Assembly (NCBI GenBank): GCA_002730365.1
Contig: PBZZ01000063.1
Coordinates: forward strand, 1 to 12,908
Length of the DNA stretch: 12,908 bases
Direction: 5' to 3'
Origin: Deltaproteobacteria bacterium
Lineage (GTDB): Bacteria > SAR324 > NAC60-12
Each line of letters starts with the position of its first letter. Positions within the stretch are counted from its first letter, which is position 1. Below the pieces are notes generated by a model. It was not told the DNA's origin. It did no database searches and saw only the letters and a list, made by a program, of their open reading frames with translations. Below are positions 1 to 8,517 of the stretch, piece by piece. Position numbers and translations under genes: made by a program.

Positions 1-1503
1 CAAATCTTCCTGATTTTGCTTTTGGGGTTGTTGAGCGGATTGATCCCCATCTTTCTTGCTCGCAAATCGCCCAGTTGGCTTTCCTATCCTCATCAATTCT
101 CCTGGTTGGGACTGTTGCTGCACCTATTGCTGATGTCCTGGCTCTTCACACGATGGGATCTGGCGCCTTTCTGGGATTCGGTGATTGGAGACCTACTGGA
201 TGCTCGCAGCAACCCATTCCGAGATCCCAAAGTCAATTATCCAGCTCTTACTCCGGAAGGACAGGCTTGGATGCAGGGATGGCTAGAAACTCTGCGGTGG
301 CCCTACCTTCTAGGAACGACCTTGCTCGGAGCTATTGCTCTTACAAATAAATTTCCAGAGCATCTCAACCGTTGGATTTGGCATTTACTGCTGGTTCTCC
401 AAGGAGGAAGCCTACTCTTCTTAATTCTGGTTGCACGACTAAGCTTCGCTACTGGCTTGTTGTTAACCCTGCGGGCAGCCATTTTCGCTTATGTAGCCTC
501 TGCTATCCTTGGACTAATTCTAGCAGGAATGCTATCCCTGCAGCCCAACCCCAACATTTATCGACGTTATGGAGTTATTGCCGGACTACTGTTAGGCATC
601 GGTTTAATCTTCTCCCAAATGCCACAGGAACAGTATGTCTTGATTGGAACCACAGAAGGACGTGCCGCTTTCATCAAGGATACTCCACAACGATTGGCAG
701 ACACGCTACGCTACGGAGAGTTCGACAATGGTGTGGATATGCAGATACGTGCTGCTAGGGACATTGAGCAAGCTCTGAAGCTCTATGCAGAAGACAAACG
801 CATTAGCGCTGCTTTTATCCCAGAATCGGCCCTTTCAGTAGAAGCACCCATTCTTTGGCGCACTGAATTTCTCGCCGATGAATATCGCACACCTGCAATG
901 GTCTTTGGTGTCTTCGGCTTTTTACTTGGATTGCTGACCTTCGGTGGATGGCAGCACCAGATGCACCCGTTAGCTGTCTTTGCTGAGTTCTACATTGATA
1001 TCCTGCGTGGAATTCCCATGCTGGTGATTATCCTTTACGTGGGATTGCCACTCAGTGGAGCTGTCAAACAAGCAACTGATGGGTTTATTGACCTGCCCAA
1101 TATGATCCGGGGCGTGTTTGCAATCTGTCTGGGCTACTCTGCCTACATGGCAGAAATTTTCAGAGCTGGCATCGAGGCTGTTCCCAAAGGACAGGTAGAG
1201 GCAGCTCGAACACTGGGACTCGACCGATGGCAAACCGCCAGGTTGGTTATTTTGCCACAGGCTCTGCGTATCGTCATTCCACCACTTGGCAATGAATTCA
1301 TTGCAATGCTGAAGGACACAGCACTCCTATCAGTTCTTTCAGTTCGCGATGCAACCCAACGAATGCGAGAATTCCAAGCGAGTAGTTTTCTTCCTTTTGC
1401 ACCGTTCAATACAGCCGCGATTCTTTACGTCGTCCTTACCCTTGCGGCTGCCAGTCTGCTCAAGTGGCTGGAACGAAGGACCACGCCTATTCCAAAAAAA
1501 TGA
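1..1503 (+). CDS. Polar amino-acid ABC transporter permease (HisM/GlnP family), 5' end outside window
   Basis: Inner-membrane subunit of an amino-acid uptake ABC transporter. The frame is open from base 1; the first usable start inside the window (TTG at 16) is probably not the real one, so the gene is taken as 5'-partial. Numbering from that TTG, hydrophobic segments lie near 1-15, 30-44, 97-110, 121-140, 147-172, 186-202, 293-311, 328-346, 364-379 and 463-482. The cytoplasmic EAA loop that docks on the ATPase is complete at about 395-414 (EAARTLG, then VILP). The IDILRGIPM stretch (327-335) matches the loop following TM1 in HisM-type permeases. Unusually, a hydrophilic block of about 90 residues (203-292), flanked by two extra hydrophobic segments, lies between the TM1-like GLLLTL segment and that loop. 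At least 145 residues also precede the permease core. No ATPase or binding-protein gene is visible; both may lie to the left. The stop overlaps the next start (ATGA). Substrate is unknown. Confidence 0.9.
   Translation, partial: QIFLILLLGLLSGLIPIFLARKSPSWLSYPHQFSWLGLLLHLLLMSWLFTRWDLAPFWDSVIGDLLDARSNPFRDPKVNYPALTPEGQAWMQGWLETLRWPYLLGTTLLGAIALTNKFPEHLNRWIWHLLLVLQGGSLLFLILVARLSFATGLLLTLRAAIFAYVASAILGLILAGMLSLQPNPNIYRRYGVIAGLLLGIGLIFSQMPQEQYVLIGTTEGRAAFIKDTPQRLADTLRYGEFDNGVDMQIRAARDIEQALKLYAEDKRISAAFIPESALSVEAPILWRTEFLADEYRTPAMVFGVFGFLLGLLTFGGWQHQMHPLAVFAEFYIDILRGIPMLVIILYVGLPLSGAVKQATDGFIDLPNMIRGVFAICLGYSAYMAEIFRAGIEAVPKGQVEAARTLGLDRWQTARLVILPQALRIVIPPLGNEFIAMLKDTALLSVLSVRDATQRMREFQASSFLPFAPFNTAAILYVVLTLAAASLLKWLERRTTPIPKK
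1494..1503 (+). other. A7 heptamer at ATGA start/stop overlap
   Basis: Seven A residues (1494-1500) lead straight into the permease stop TGA (1501-1503), and the last A begins the ATG of the next gene. In the permease frame this reads A-AAA-AAA followed by the stop. The downstream gene is in the -1 frame, which is also open upstream to at least 1464. An AAGGA purine run (1476-1480) lies 13 nt before the heptamer, too far from the ATG (19 nt) for normal initiation. The plain reading is translational coupling by termination-reinitiation. A -1 frameshift is possible on layout alone, but no downstream pseudoknot or strong hairpin was recognised. Confidence 0.5.
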
Positions 1504-4500
1504 CACCTCCGCAACTTATCGAAGTAGAAGCGCTGGAACTGCTTGCTCAACAATACGGATTGACGGGGCAACTGAGTGCCCTGCCTGGGGAACGAGACCG
1601 TAACTTTCAGCTCTGCTTAGCAAACGGAGAGAAAAACACTTTCAAGGTGGTGAGTGCTGATGTTCCTCTGGAGAGTTTGAAAGTTGAAATTCAAGCGATG
1701 CAGCACCTGAACTCTGTACTTGGCAATCTGGTACCGCAACCACTAGCGGATCAGGCTGGATGTTTTATTTCCCAGGGAAACTTACAGAATGGGAGTTCCT
1801 GCTGGTTACGTTTGCAAAGCTGGCAGCCAGGCATTCCCCTCGCTGAATTTCGACCACATACCACCGAACTTTTTCATTCCGTTGGTCACTTGATGGGACA
1901 AGTCGCCACGTTGCTCTCTACCCTTGCTGTTCCAGATCCCCATCCAGATTTGCCATGGCATCCTGATCAAGCTTCGCAAATTGTCGAAGAAGGTCTTTCA
2001 TCAGTCACTGATCCCTTGCTCAAGAATTTTCTGGTGCAGACTCTACGATTGTACGACAGGTATGGACGACCTCTGGAGACAGACTTACCTCGCTCCCTAA
2101 TTCAGAACGACGCCAACGACTACAATGTACTGGTTCATGGTGGGCTTGAAGGACCCCCAAAGTTGAGCTTGATCGACTTTGGGGACACGGTTGTTTCCTG
2201 GACCTGTGCGGAAGCTGCTGTGACTTTGGCTTATGCTCTTCTTGGTCAAATATCCCCTTGGAAAGGAGTGCAGGCAACGCTCGGTGGTTTTAGTCAAACT
2301 AGGCCACTCTCCCCGAAGGAGGCTGAATTTGTCTGGCCAATGGCACTCATGCGACTCGGTGTGAGCATTGTGATGGCTGCAAAACAAATTCAGGAGCAGC
2401 CAGAAAATGAATATCTCTTGATCAGTCAGCAGCCAATTCGAGAACTACTTCAACACTTAAATGCTCTCTCATTAGAGGAGGGTATTGCCCACTCCAGATA
2501 CGCCTGTGGTCATTCCCCCATCTACCGTAAGGTTTCTCTGGAAACTACTTTGGAAAAACAAAAGTTTTTTCCGGTGATGGGCCAAGCTCTCACTCCAGAT
2601 AACACCCTGCTTTTGCCACTAGGAATCGAAAGTTCTACCAGTGATTGGCTGAGTGGTGACGTTGAGGAACAGTCTGCTCGCATTCAACAAGCCATTGAAA
2701 GTGCAAACAAAATCTTTGCTCTTGGGCTCTATGATGAGATTCGACTTTGCTACACTGCCCCTGAATTTCAGCAGGATCTAGAATCACGGACTGTACACCT
2801 GGGACTGGATGTTTTTGGACCAGCTGGAACGCCCGTATTTGCTCCTTTAGATGGAACCTTCGTCACGGTTCATGACAACGCCCAAGAACAGGACTATGGT
2901 CCCACACTCATGTTGCAGCATAAAGATCTTAGCGGAGAGAGCTTCTTCACGCTCTACGGCCATCTTGATCCAGAGTGCCTTGAACTCTGGCAACCAGGAG
3001 ACTCCGTCCAAGCCGGGATTCGTATTGCCAGGATCGGAGCATCACCCCGAAACGGCAACTGGCCTCCGCATTTGCACTTACAGGTGATCAGTCATCGAAT
3101 GGGATGGAAAACGGATTTTCCGGGTGTTGCCTTGCCGTCTGAACAAAGTTTCTGGAAAAAGATCAGTCCAAATCCCTATCACTTACTCAGAATCCAAGAG
3201 CAATCTTGGACAGAACCCGAAAGCCTACCGAGGAATTTATTAGCAAGACGCCTCCACATCATGGGACGCAATCTTTCTCTATCCTACAAAGAACCGCTCA
3301 TCATTCTACGGGGAGAGGGAGTCTACCTGATGGATGCTCTCGGACGTCGATTTGTTGACTGTGTGAACAATGTTGCTCATGTCGGGCACTGTCATCCCAG
3401 GGTTGTCGAAGCACAAAAAAAGCAAAGTGACCTGCTCAACACAAACACCCGCTACCTTCACCCTGAACTCGTCAGGTATGCAGAGCGCTTGTGTGGCTTT
3501 TTTCCGGAGCCACTAAACGTCTGTTTCTTGGTTTGTACTGGCAGTGAAGCCAATGAACTGGCGCTACGACTAGCTCAAACCTACACCCAAGCTCAGGGGA
3601 TGGTGGTGGTAGACGTTGGCTATCATGGGCATACAAAATCTCTCATCGACTTGAGTCCTTACAAGCACAATGGGCCTGGTGGAAAAGGAGCACCAGACTG
3701 GGTACGGACTACTCCCATGCCTGATTTCTATCGTGGAGTGTACAGAGAGCATCACCCAGATCCAGGCTCAGCCTACGGGAAAAAAGTCATTGAGCACGCA
3801 GAATCACTAGCAAAATCCAGAGCCGGGTTGACTGGGTTCATTTGCGAATCAATTCTGAGTTGTGGAGGACAGATTGTTTTTCCAGAGAATTACCTACAGA
3901 CCGCTTATGCAGGAATTCGTAAGCTGGGTGGTCTGTGTATCGCCGATGAGGTACAGGTTGGCTTTGGTAGGGTGGGAAAAACCTTTTGGGGATTTGAACT
4001 ACAGGGAGTCGTTCCAGATATCGTTACTCTTGGAAAACCGATCGGCAATGGACATCCTCTCGCAGCTGTGATCACCACTGCCGAAATTGCAGAAGCCTTT
4101 GCAAACGGAATGGAATACTTCAACACCTTTGGTGGAAATCCTGTCTCTGCAGCAGTGGGTAACGCCGTACTGGATGTGATTGAAGAAGAAGACCTCCAAA
4201 AACATGCACTGACCTTGGGGAATTATCTGCTTGAATGCTGGAAGGGAATGTCGAAGTCGTGTCCGGCTCTAGGACAAGTTCGTGGAGAGGGTCTCTTTCT
4301 TGGTATGGAGTTTGTGGCTGACCATGTGCAAAGAATACCCTGTGCAGCTCGAGCAACTTATGTTGTGGAGCGGATGAAAGCCCAGGGATTCCTGCTCAGT
4401 ACAGATGGGCCGGATCATAACGTGATCAAGTTCAAGCCCCCACTGGTTTTTCCAGAGTCTGAAGCAGAACGGCTTTGCCACAATCTCGAGCAGATACTTC

Positions 4501-4526
4501 AGGAAGTTCCTCTGCAGCTAGCCTGA
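1500..4526 (+). CDS. Three-domain fusion: APH/hydroxylysine-kinase-like + M23 peptidase + class-III PLP phospho-lyase
   Basis: A 1008-residue protein using the ATG that overlaps the upstream stop; a GTG at 1464 would add 12 residues. Residues about 1-330 form an APH-type kinase with RDRNFQL in the N-lobe, QNDANDYN at 202-209 (catalytic D204, N209) and IDFGD at 225-229, resembling hydroxylysine kinase. Residues about 415-540 form an M23/LytM domain with zinc and catalytic residues H433, D437, H488, H524 and H526. No signal peptide is seen, so the location looks cytoplasmic. Residues about 580-1005 form a class-III aminotransferase fold with GSEAN (681-685), D816 in ADEVQVGFG and the PLP lysine K846 in [10 protein letters not shown]. 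Stretches such as [17 protein letters not shown] and [12 protein letters not shown] are near-identical to ethanolamine-phosphate / phosphohydroxylysine phospho-lyases, not ordinary transaminases. The kinase plus lyase pair suggests that a hydroxylated amine is phosphorylated, then cleaved to phosphate, ammonia and an aldehyde. Co-transcription with an amino-acid permease supports catabolism. Substrate and M23 role are not readable. Confidence 0.9.
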   Translation: MTPPQLIEVEALELLAQQYGLTGQLSALPGERDRNFQLCLANGEKNTFKVVSADVPLESLKVEIQAMQHLNSVLGNLVPQPLADQAGCFISQGNLQNGSSCWLRLQSWQPGIPLAEFRPHTTELFHSVGHLMGQVATLLSTLAVPDPHPDLPWHPDQASQIVEEGLSSVTDPLLKNFLVQTLRLYDRYGRPLETDLPRSLIQNDANDYNVLVHGGLEGPPKLSLIDFGDTVVSWTCAEAAVTLAYALLGQISPWKGVQATLGGFSQTRPLSPKEAEFVWPMALMRLGVSIVMAAKQIQEQPENEYLLISQQPIRELLQHLNALSLEEGIAHSRYACGHSPIYRKVSLETTLEKQKFFPVMGQALTPDNTLLLPLGIESSTSDWLSGDVEEQSARIQQAIESANKIFALGLYDEIRLCYTAPEFQQDLESRTVHLGLDVFGPAGTPVFAPLDGTFVTVHDNAQEQDYGPTLMLQHKDLSGESFFTLYGHLDPECLELWQPGDSVQAGIRIARIGASPRNGNWPPHLHLQVISHRMGWKTDFPGVALPSEQSFWKKISPNPYHLLRIQEQSWTEPESLPRNLLARRLHIMGRNLSLSYKEPLIILRGEGVYLMDALGRRFVDCVNNVAHVGHCHPRVVEAQKKQSDLLNTNTRYLHPELVRYAERLCGFFPEPLNVCFLVCTGSEANELALRLAQTYTQAQGMVVVDVGYHGHTKSLIDLSPYKHNGPGGKGAPDWVRTTPMPDFYRGVYREHHPDPGSAYGKKVIEHAESLAKSRAGLTGFICESILSCGGQIVFPENYLQTAYAGIRKLGGLCIADEVQVGFGRVGKTFWGFELQGVVPDIVTLGKPIGNGHPLAAVITTAEIAEAFANGMEYFNTFGGNPVSAAVGNAVLDVIEEEDLQKHALTLGNYLLECWKGMSKSCPALGQVRGEGLFLGMEFVADHVQRIPCAARATYVVERMKAQGFLLSTDGPDHNVIKFKPPLVFPESEAERLCHNLEQILQEVPLQLA

Positions 4527-4575
4527 AATGATCTACAAACACCCACCTGGATTTCGATCTCAGATACCTTACCTA

Positions 4576-5358
4576 TCAATCGTCAAAGGTTGGAACCTGC
4601 CAATGAGCCATCCCTTCCAACACACCCTTCGCATAATTTTGCTGCGCTTGGTAGAACTGCTCTGCTGGAAACTTCTGCAAATATTCTTTCACTTCAGGAC
4701 GTGCATTGCCTACGAGAATTCCCCGAAAACCTTCGTCAAACATTGACTGGTCGTTACCGCTGTCCCCAGCAACAATTGTGTTCGCTTCCTGCCATTTCAG
4801 TAATTCCAATAGGTAGCGCAATGCTTTCCCCTTGTTGACCATCCCAGGCAAAATATCGACATAGTAGCTTTCTCCAAAAGCAGCACAGATCACTTGGTAG
4901 CGTCCAACAGGCTCCACCATACGCCTTGAAATTTCGGCTAACCACTCAAGCGGCTGTTTAGGATCCATGATTGCGTACGAGACCTTGTAGGGTGTCTGGC
5001 AATTGGCTGCCTCCAGGCTGATCACATCATTTAAGTCAATCAATCGCTGATGAACTTCCTCCGCATAGAAGCCAAACTTCTCGAGTTGTAGTTGCCAATC
5101 GAGAAGTGGTGTCGAAAAACCACCAAAAGGAGGTAGATAAAGTTCAACTCCCGTTTGAGCAATAATGGCGTCTGGCTGAGGTAACTCCTCGTGCTTCAAT
5201 CCATGAAGCACATCGGGATAAGGCCTACCTGTGCAGAACAGAACCCGAACCTGGCCTACTTGTTGGAGACGTTGGAGTTTTTGCCCAAGTTTACGCAACG
5301 ATGGCAGATCTCCAGTGAGGGTGAAGTCAATGTCAAATACAAGATTCCAAGTCGACAT
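4576..5358 (-). CDS. HAD phosphatase, sucrose-6-phosphate phosphatase-like (type IIB)
   Basis: A 260-residue soluble hydrolase removing phosphate, probably from a sugar phosphate. The four HAD motifs are present: I, DIDFTLT (nucleophile D9, acid D11); II, FCTGRP (T43); III, NKGKA (K176); IV, GDSGND (198-203, Mg2+ binding). The later VGNA (217-220), and the way motif III precedes a YLLELL helix, are typical of the sucrose-phosphate-phosphatase / mannosylfructose-phosphate-phosphatase branch, whose cap sits between motifs II and III (here about 70-165). The length fits that family. No sugar-phosphate synthase accompanies it here, so the substrate cannot be assigned, and a Cof-like or phosphoglycolate-type role remains possible. 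The ATG is preceded by a weak GGGA run. The gene converges on the fusion gene with only 49 bp between the stops and no obvious terminator hairpin there, and is divergent from yajC. Confidence 0.85.
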   Translation of the reverse strand: MSTWNLVFDIDFTLTGDLPSLRKLGQKLQRLQQVGQVRVLFCTGRPYPDVLHGLKHEELPQPDAIIAQTGVELYLPPFGGFSTPLLDWQLQLEKFGFYAEEVHQRLIDLNDVISLEAANCQTPYKVSYAIMDPKQPLEWLAEISRRMVEPVGRYQVICAAFGESYYVDILPGMVNKGKALRYLLELLKWQEANTIVAGDSGNDQSMFDEGFRGILVGNARPEVKEYLQKFPAEQFYQAQQNYAKGVLEGMAHWQVPTFDD

Positions 5359-5584
5359 TCGATCCCGGCTGGTAATGGTTGGATTCAGAGGGTTTGGTTT
5401 GCCAAAGGTACTGCACGAAGAACGCCCGCCAATAGCGGATAACTCTGTATTTTGTTCAGGAGTAGTTTAGCGGTAAAGGCTAAGAATAAATTTGAGCATA
5501 GCGCTTGCAGATGGTTTATGATAGCTTATTCAGCTTTTGCTATTTTCCCAGATTTAAACTCTTAGCACATTGAGGTAACTTTCT
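5359..5584. promoter_or_regulatory. Divergent intergenic region upstream of yajC and the HAD gene
   Basis: This 226-bp region must carry promoters for both directions. Towards yajC, the best -10 candidate is TATGAT at 5517-5522, with TTGAGC at 5492-5497 as a possible -35; the 19-bp spacer is longer than the 16-18 usually preferred, so the assignment is weak. Two small inverted repeats are visible: CCGC/GCGG at 5426-5438 and TTAGC/GCTAA at 5467-5483, neither followed by a T-run. A good Shine-Dalgarno, GAGGT at 5572-5576, sits 8 nt before the yajC ATG. I found no convincing minus-strand promoter. Confidence 0.35.
5549..5558 (+). repeat. CAGATTTAAA motif, copy 1 (before yajC)
   Basis: This 10-mer lies 26 nt before the yajC ATG. 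An identical copy sits before secD (5979-5988), and the core AGATTTAA recurs in the tig leader (9452-9459). I did not notice the 8-base core elsewhere when reading the window. Function unknown; it may be a coincidence of AT-rich leaders. Confidence 0.3.
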
Positions 5585-5950
5585 ATGGATTTCTTTGTTC
5601 GTGAAGCTTGGGCTCAGGATGCAGCTATGGGCGGCGGTGACACAACCGCTATGCTAGTGCAGTTTGGCCCCCTTATTCTGATCTTCGCTATTTTTTATTT
5701 CTTGATTATCCGACCACAGCAAAAGCGCCAAAAAGAATTGCGAGCGATGTTGAGTGCCTTGGGCAAGGGCGACAAAGTCGTGACGAACTCCGGTATTCAT
5801 GGGACGATCTTCAAACTCGGAGAAGACACGATCACTGTGGAAATTGCCGACAAGGTCAGGATTCAAATGGATCGCGGACAAGTTTCCCGCGTTGTACAAA
5901 AAGCTAAGGATGCGAGTTCTTCAGATAGCGATTCCAAGGATGAGTCTTAA
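5585..5950 (+). CDS. yajC: Preprotein translocase subunit YajC
   Basis: Small single-pass inner-membrane protein that associates with SecDF and the SecYEG translocon. At 121 residues it is of normal size. The short N-terminus with FFVREAWAQ resembles the AYAQ-type starts common in this family. A hydrophobic helix at about 23-42 is followed by the signature RPQQKRQKE (43-51), then a small cytoplasmic domain with GDKVVTNSGIHGTI (about 61-75). The tail is rich in Ser and Asp. The start is well supported by GAGGT 8 nt upstream. It is the first gene of the yajC-secD-secF-tyrA run, 50 bp before secD, the usual order for this cluster. Confidence 0.97.
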   Translation: MDFFVREAWAQDAAMGGGDTTAMLVQFGPLILIFAIFYFLIIRPQQKRQKELRAMLSALGKGDKVVTNSGIHGTIFKLGEDTITVEIADKVRIQMDRGQVSRVVQKAKDASSSDSDSKDES

Positions 5951-5978
5951 GCAGGCTTCCTTCGAAACTCTTCGTTTT

Positions 5979-5988
5979 CAGATTTAAA
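5979..5988 (+). repeat. CAGATTTAAA motif, copy 2 (before secD)
   Basis: Exact second copy of the 10-mer found before yajC, here ending 12 nt before the secD ATG and occupying the place where a Shine-Dalgarno would be expected. No purine-rich ribosome-binding site is visible between it and the start. Confidence 0.3.
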
Positions 5989-6000
5989 TAAACACCACCT

Positions 6001-7572
6001 ATGAACGTACGTGTCAAAGGCTTGCTGATCATGTTTGTCTTTGCGGCAGCCGTTTTTTACAGTCTGCCCACTTATCAAGCCTACCAGCCTGGGGTTGATC
6101 CTCAACAACATCCAAATCGTGTTAACCTGGGATTAGATCTCCAAGGGGGAATGTACCTCGATATCGAGATCAAGGTTGAAGAAGCGGTTAGGGAAACCGT
6201 CAATCGTACCGCCCAGGAGTTGGAAGACCTGCTGCTGGACAACTACGTCAAATTTGTAGAAGTCAGCCAGGAAAATAACGTAGTCACCTTGGAGATGGAG
6301 GATGGAGAAACCGTTAACTTGACCGAGTCTCCCTATGATCGCTTATTGGTTCAGTTCACGGCAGCAGAGCAACCCAACAACCGGACAACTTTGACGCTAC
6401 TGCCTGAAGAGTTGACTCGCATTCAAGAGAATGCAATCACACAAGCGCTGGAAGTCTTGCGTAATCGCATTGATAGCCTAGGGGTCAGCGAACCCACTCT
6501 TCAACGTCAGGGGGACAACAGCATCATCATCCAACTTCCTGGTTTGAAAGACCGAGCACAGGCAATTGAACTGATTGGCCCTCAAGCTGTTTTGGAATTT
6601 CGTATTGTCAACGACGACGCGACCCCAGCTGCCTATAATCGCTACACTGAAGTTGTGCGCTACGAGGAAATCCGCGACCCCGTTACACAAGATGTTCTCT
6701 CCCGCAATCCTTACGTACTAAGAAAAGAAGTCCTGTTGACTGGTGAATACATTCGCGATGCTCGGGTGCGTTTTGATCAGCAAACCAATCAACCTTACGT
6801 TTCTCTCTCCTTTGATTCAATTGGTGCAGATCGCTTCGCAAAACTGACTGAAAAAAATCAGGGCAAACGACTAGCAATTGTTCTGGATGACAAAGTGCAG
6901 TCAGCCCCTGTGATCAGAGAAAAAATTAGCGGTGGAGAAGCATCAATTTCAGGCCAATTCACTACAGAAGAAGCTGGTAACCTCTCTATAGTACTTCGTT
7001 CGGGTTCTCTGCCAGCCCCCATTGAAATTAGAGAAGAACGAACCGTTGGTGCCTCCCTAGGTGAAGATTCCGTTGAGCAAGGCCTTATCTCGCTGCTGCT
7101 TGGTGGGCTTCTGGTCTTGATCTTTATGATGGTATATTACCGGCTCGCCGGTGTCTTCGCTGCAGTCGCCTTGGTCTTCAACCTCTTACTTATCATCGCT
7201 GTCCTGGGTGGGGTCGGTGCCACCTTAACACTTCCTGGCATGGCAGGAATCGTACTGACAACAGGTATGGCAGTTGATGCAAACGTCCTGATTTTCCAGA
7301 GAATTCGTGAAGAACTCGCAAAAAGTAACAACTTGCGCAGTTCGATCAATGAAGGTTTTGATCGAGCTTTCAAAACCATCCTTGATGCCAATGTCACAAC
7401 ACTCTTCGCAGCTCTGGCGTTACTACAATTTGGAACTGGTCCTATCAAGGGCTTTGCGGTCACGCTCTCTCTGGGAATTCTCTCAAGTATGTTCACCGCA
7501 ATTGTAGTGACGAGATTTTTCTTTGAAATGATTTACCTCAACCGCAAGCAACTCAAAGCCATCAGCATCTGA
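6001..7572 (+). CDS. secD: Protein translocase subunit SecD
   Basis: Inner-membrane RND-type subunit that, with SecF, uses the proton gradient to pull secreted proteins through SecYEG to the periplasmic side. The 523 residues are shorter than the E. coli protein but within the normal family range. An N-terminal membrane helix (about 7-24) precedes the family motif GLDLQGGMYL (44-53). The large periplasmic P1 region contains LRNRIDSLGVSEPTLQ, and five C-terminal helices follow. The conserved transmembrane Asp of the proton path is D426 in TTGMAVDANVLIFQRIREEL. No Shine-Dalgarno precedes the ATG, so translation may depend on coupling to yajC or on an unstructured AT-rich leader. secF follows 3 bp after the stop. 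Confidence 0.98.
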   Translation: MNVRVKGLLIMFVFAAAVFYSLPTYQAYQPGVDPQQHPNRVNLGLDLQGGMYLDIEIKVEEAVRETVNRTAQELEDLLLDNYVKFVEVSQENNVVTLEMEDGETVNLTESPYDRLLVQFTAAEQPNNRTTLTLLPEELTRIQENAITQALEVLRNRIDSLGVSEPTLQRQGDNSIIIQLPGLKDRAQAIELIGPQAVLEFRIVNDDATPAAYNRYTEVVRYEEIRDPVTQDVLSRNPYVLRKEVLLTGEYIRDARVRFDQQTNQPYVSLSFDSIGADRFAKLTEKNQGKRLAIVLDDKVQSAPVIREKISGGEASISGQFTTEEAGNLSIVLRSGSLPAPIEIREERTVGASLGEDSVEQGLISLLLGGLLVLIFMMVYYRLAGVFAAVALVFNLLLIIAVLGGVGATLTLPGMAGIVLTTGMAVDANVLIFQRIREELAKSNNLRSSINEGFDRAFKTILDANVTTLFAALALLQFGTGPIKGFAVTLSLGILSSMFTAIVVTRFFFEMIYLNRKQLKAISI

Positions 7573-7575
7573 AAC

Positions 7576-8517
7576 ATGCTCTCTAAACCATTGCAAATCC
7601 GCTTTCTCGAAAAGCGACGATACACTATCTACCTCTCGATTTTCTTGGTTCTCAGCACTTTTTTGTCCGTGCTGCTTCATGGAGGGTTGAATTATGGAAT
7701 TGACTTCCGAGGAGGAACCAACGTTCAGATTCGCTTTGACAGCGACCCTGACCTAAATCAATTGCGTGAGTTATTCGCCAATCAAGGTTATGACAGCATC
7801 ATGCTGCAGACCTTCGGAGCGAGGGAAGATCGAGAAATTCTACTAGGATTACCAATTGACAGCTCGTTGGGAACCGGGGAATCTCTGACAACCAACCTTC
7901 AACAAATTCTCCAAAATGCCAACACGAACCCAGAGATCCGGCGCGTCGAAACTATTGGGCCGAAAGTTGGTGACGAATTGAAAGAAGACGCTCTTCTAGC
8001 AGTTCTAATCGCTTTGGGACTGGTACTCATCTATATCAGCATTCGCTTTCAGTGGCGTTTTGGAATCAGTGCCGTGGTGTGTCTCCTACACGATGTACTT
8101 GCCGTTGTCGGGGTGTTCTCACTGTTTGACAAGGAATTTAACCTAACGATCATCGCAGCTTTGCTGACAGTAGTTGGGTATTCTCTGAACGACACCATTG
8201 TTGTGTTCGACCGTGTTCGAGAAAACCTTGCTAAGTTCCGCAAGCGTGAGACAGAAGAGCTGTTAGATATCAGCATCAATGAGACTCTTAGCCGCACCTT
8301 GTTGACTTCTGCCACAACCTTGTTTGTTGTGACCATGTTGCTGCTCTTCGGTGGAGAAATTATTCATGACTTCGCATTTGCCCTGTTTGTGGGAATCCTT
8401 GTTGGGACCTACTCCTCCATCTATGTAGCTAGCCCGATTTTCTTGTTGCTTCAGGAAAAAGCGCCACCCAAACCAGCGACTCCAAGCACCACCGAAATCA
8501 CCCAGGAAAGTCAATGA
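7576..8517 (+). CDS. secF: Protein translocase subunit SecF
   Basis: Partner of SecD in the proton-driven SecDF complex of the inner membrane. At 313 residues it has the usual length. A first membrane helix (about 17-36) leads into the motif GIDFRGGTNVQIRF (41-54). A short periplasmic domain follows, then five helices. The conserved Asp of the proton path is D206 in VVGYSLNDTIVVFDRVREN. The C-terminal tail after the last helix is short and rich in Pro, Thr and Glu. The start lies 3 bp after secD with no separate ribosome-binding site, which implies coupled translation. Its final codons contain the AGGA that serves tyrA, whose ATG overlaps the stop (ATGA). Confidence 0.98.
   Translation: MLSKPLQIRFLEKRRYTIYLSIFLVLSTFLSVLLHGGLNYGIDFRGGTNVQIRFDSDPDLNQLRELFANQGYDSIMLQTFGAREDREILLGLPIDSSLGTGESLTTNLQQILQNANTNPEIRRVETIGPKVGDELKEDALLAVLIALGLVLIYISIRFQWRFGISAVVCLLHDVLAVVGVFSLFDKEFNLTIIAALLTVVGYSLNDTIVVFDRVRENLAKFRKRETEELLDISINETLSRTLLTSATTLFVVTMLLLFGGEIIHDFAFALFVGILVGTYSSIYVASPIFLLLQEKAPPKPATPSTTEITQESQ

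Noticed and set aside
1464..1499. GTG at 1464 as start of the fusion gene
   Set aside because: It would extend the overlap with the permease gene to 40 bp and adds residues with no kinase similarity; the ATG at 1500 forms a normal ATGA junction.
4527..4575. Possible bidirectional terminator between the convergent genes
   Set aside because: No GC-rich stem with a T-run on either strand could be found in the 49 bp.
5426..5438. CCGC/GCGG repeat as a terminator or operator
   Set aside because: The stem is only 4 bp with no T-run; too short to support a claim.
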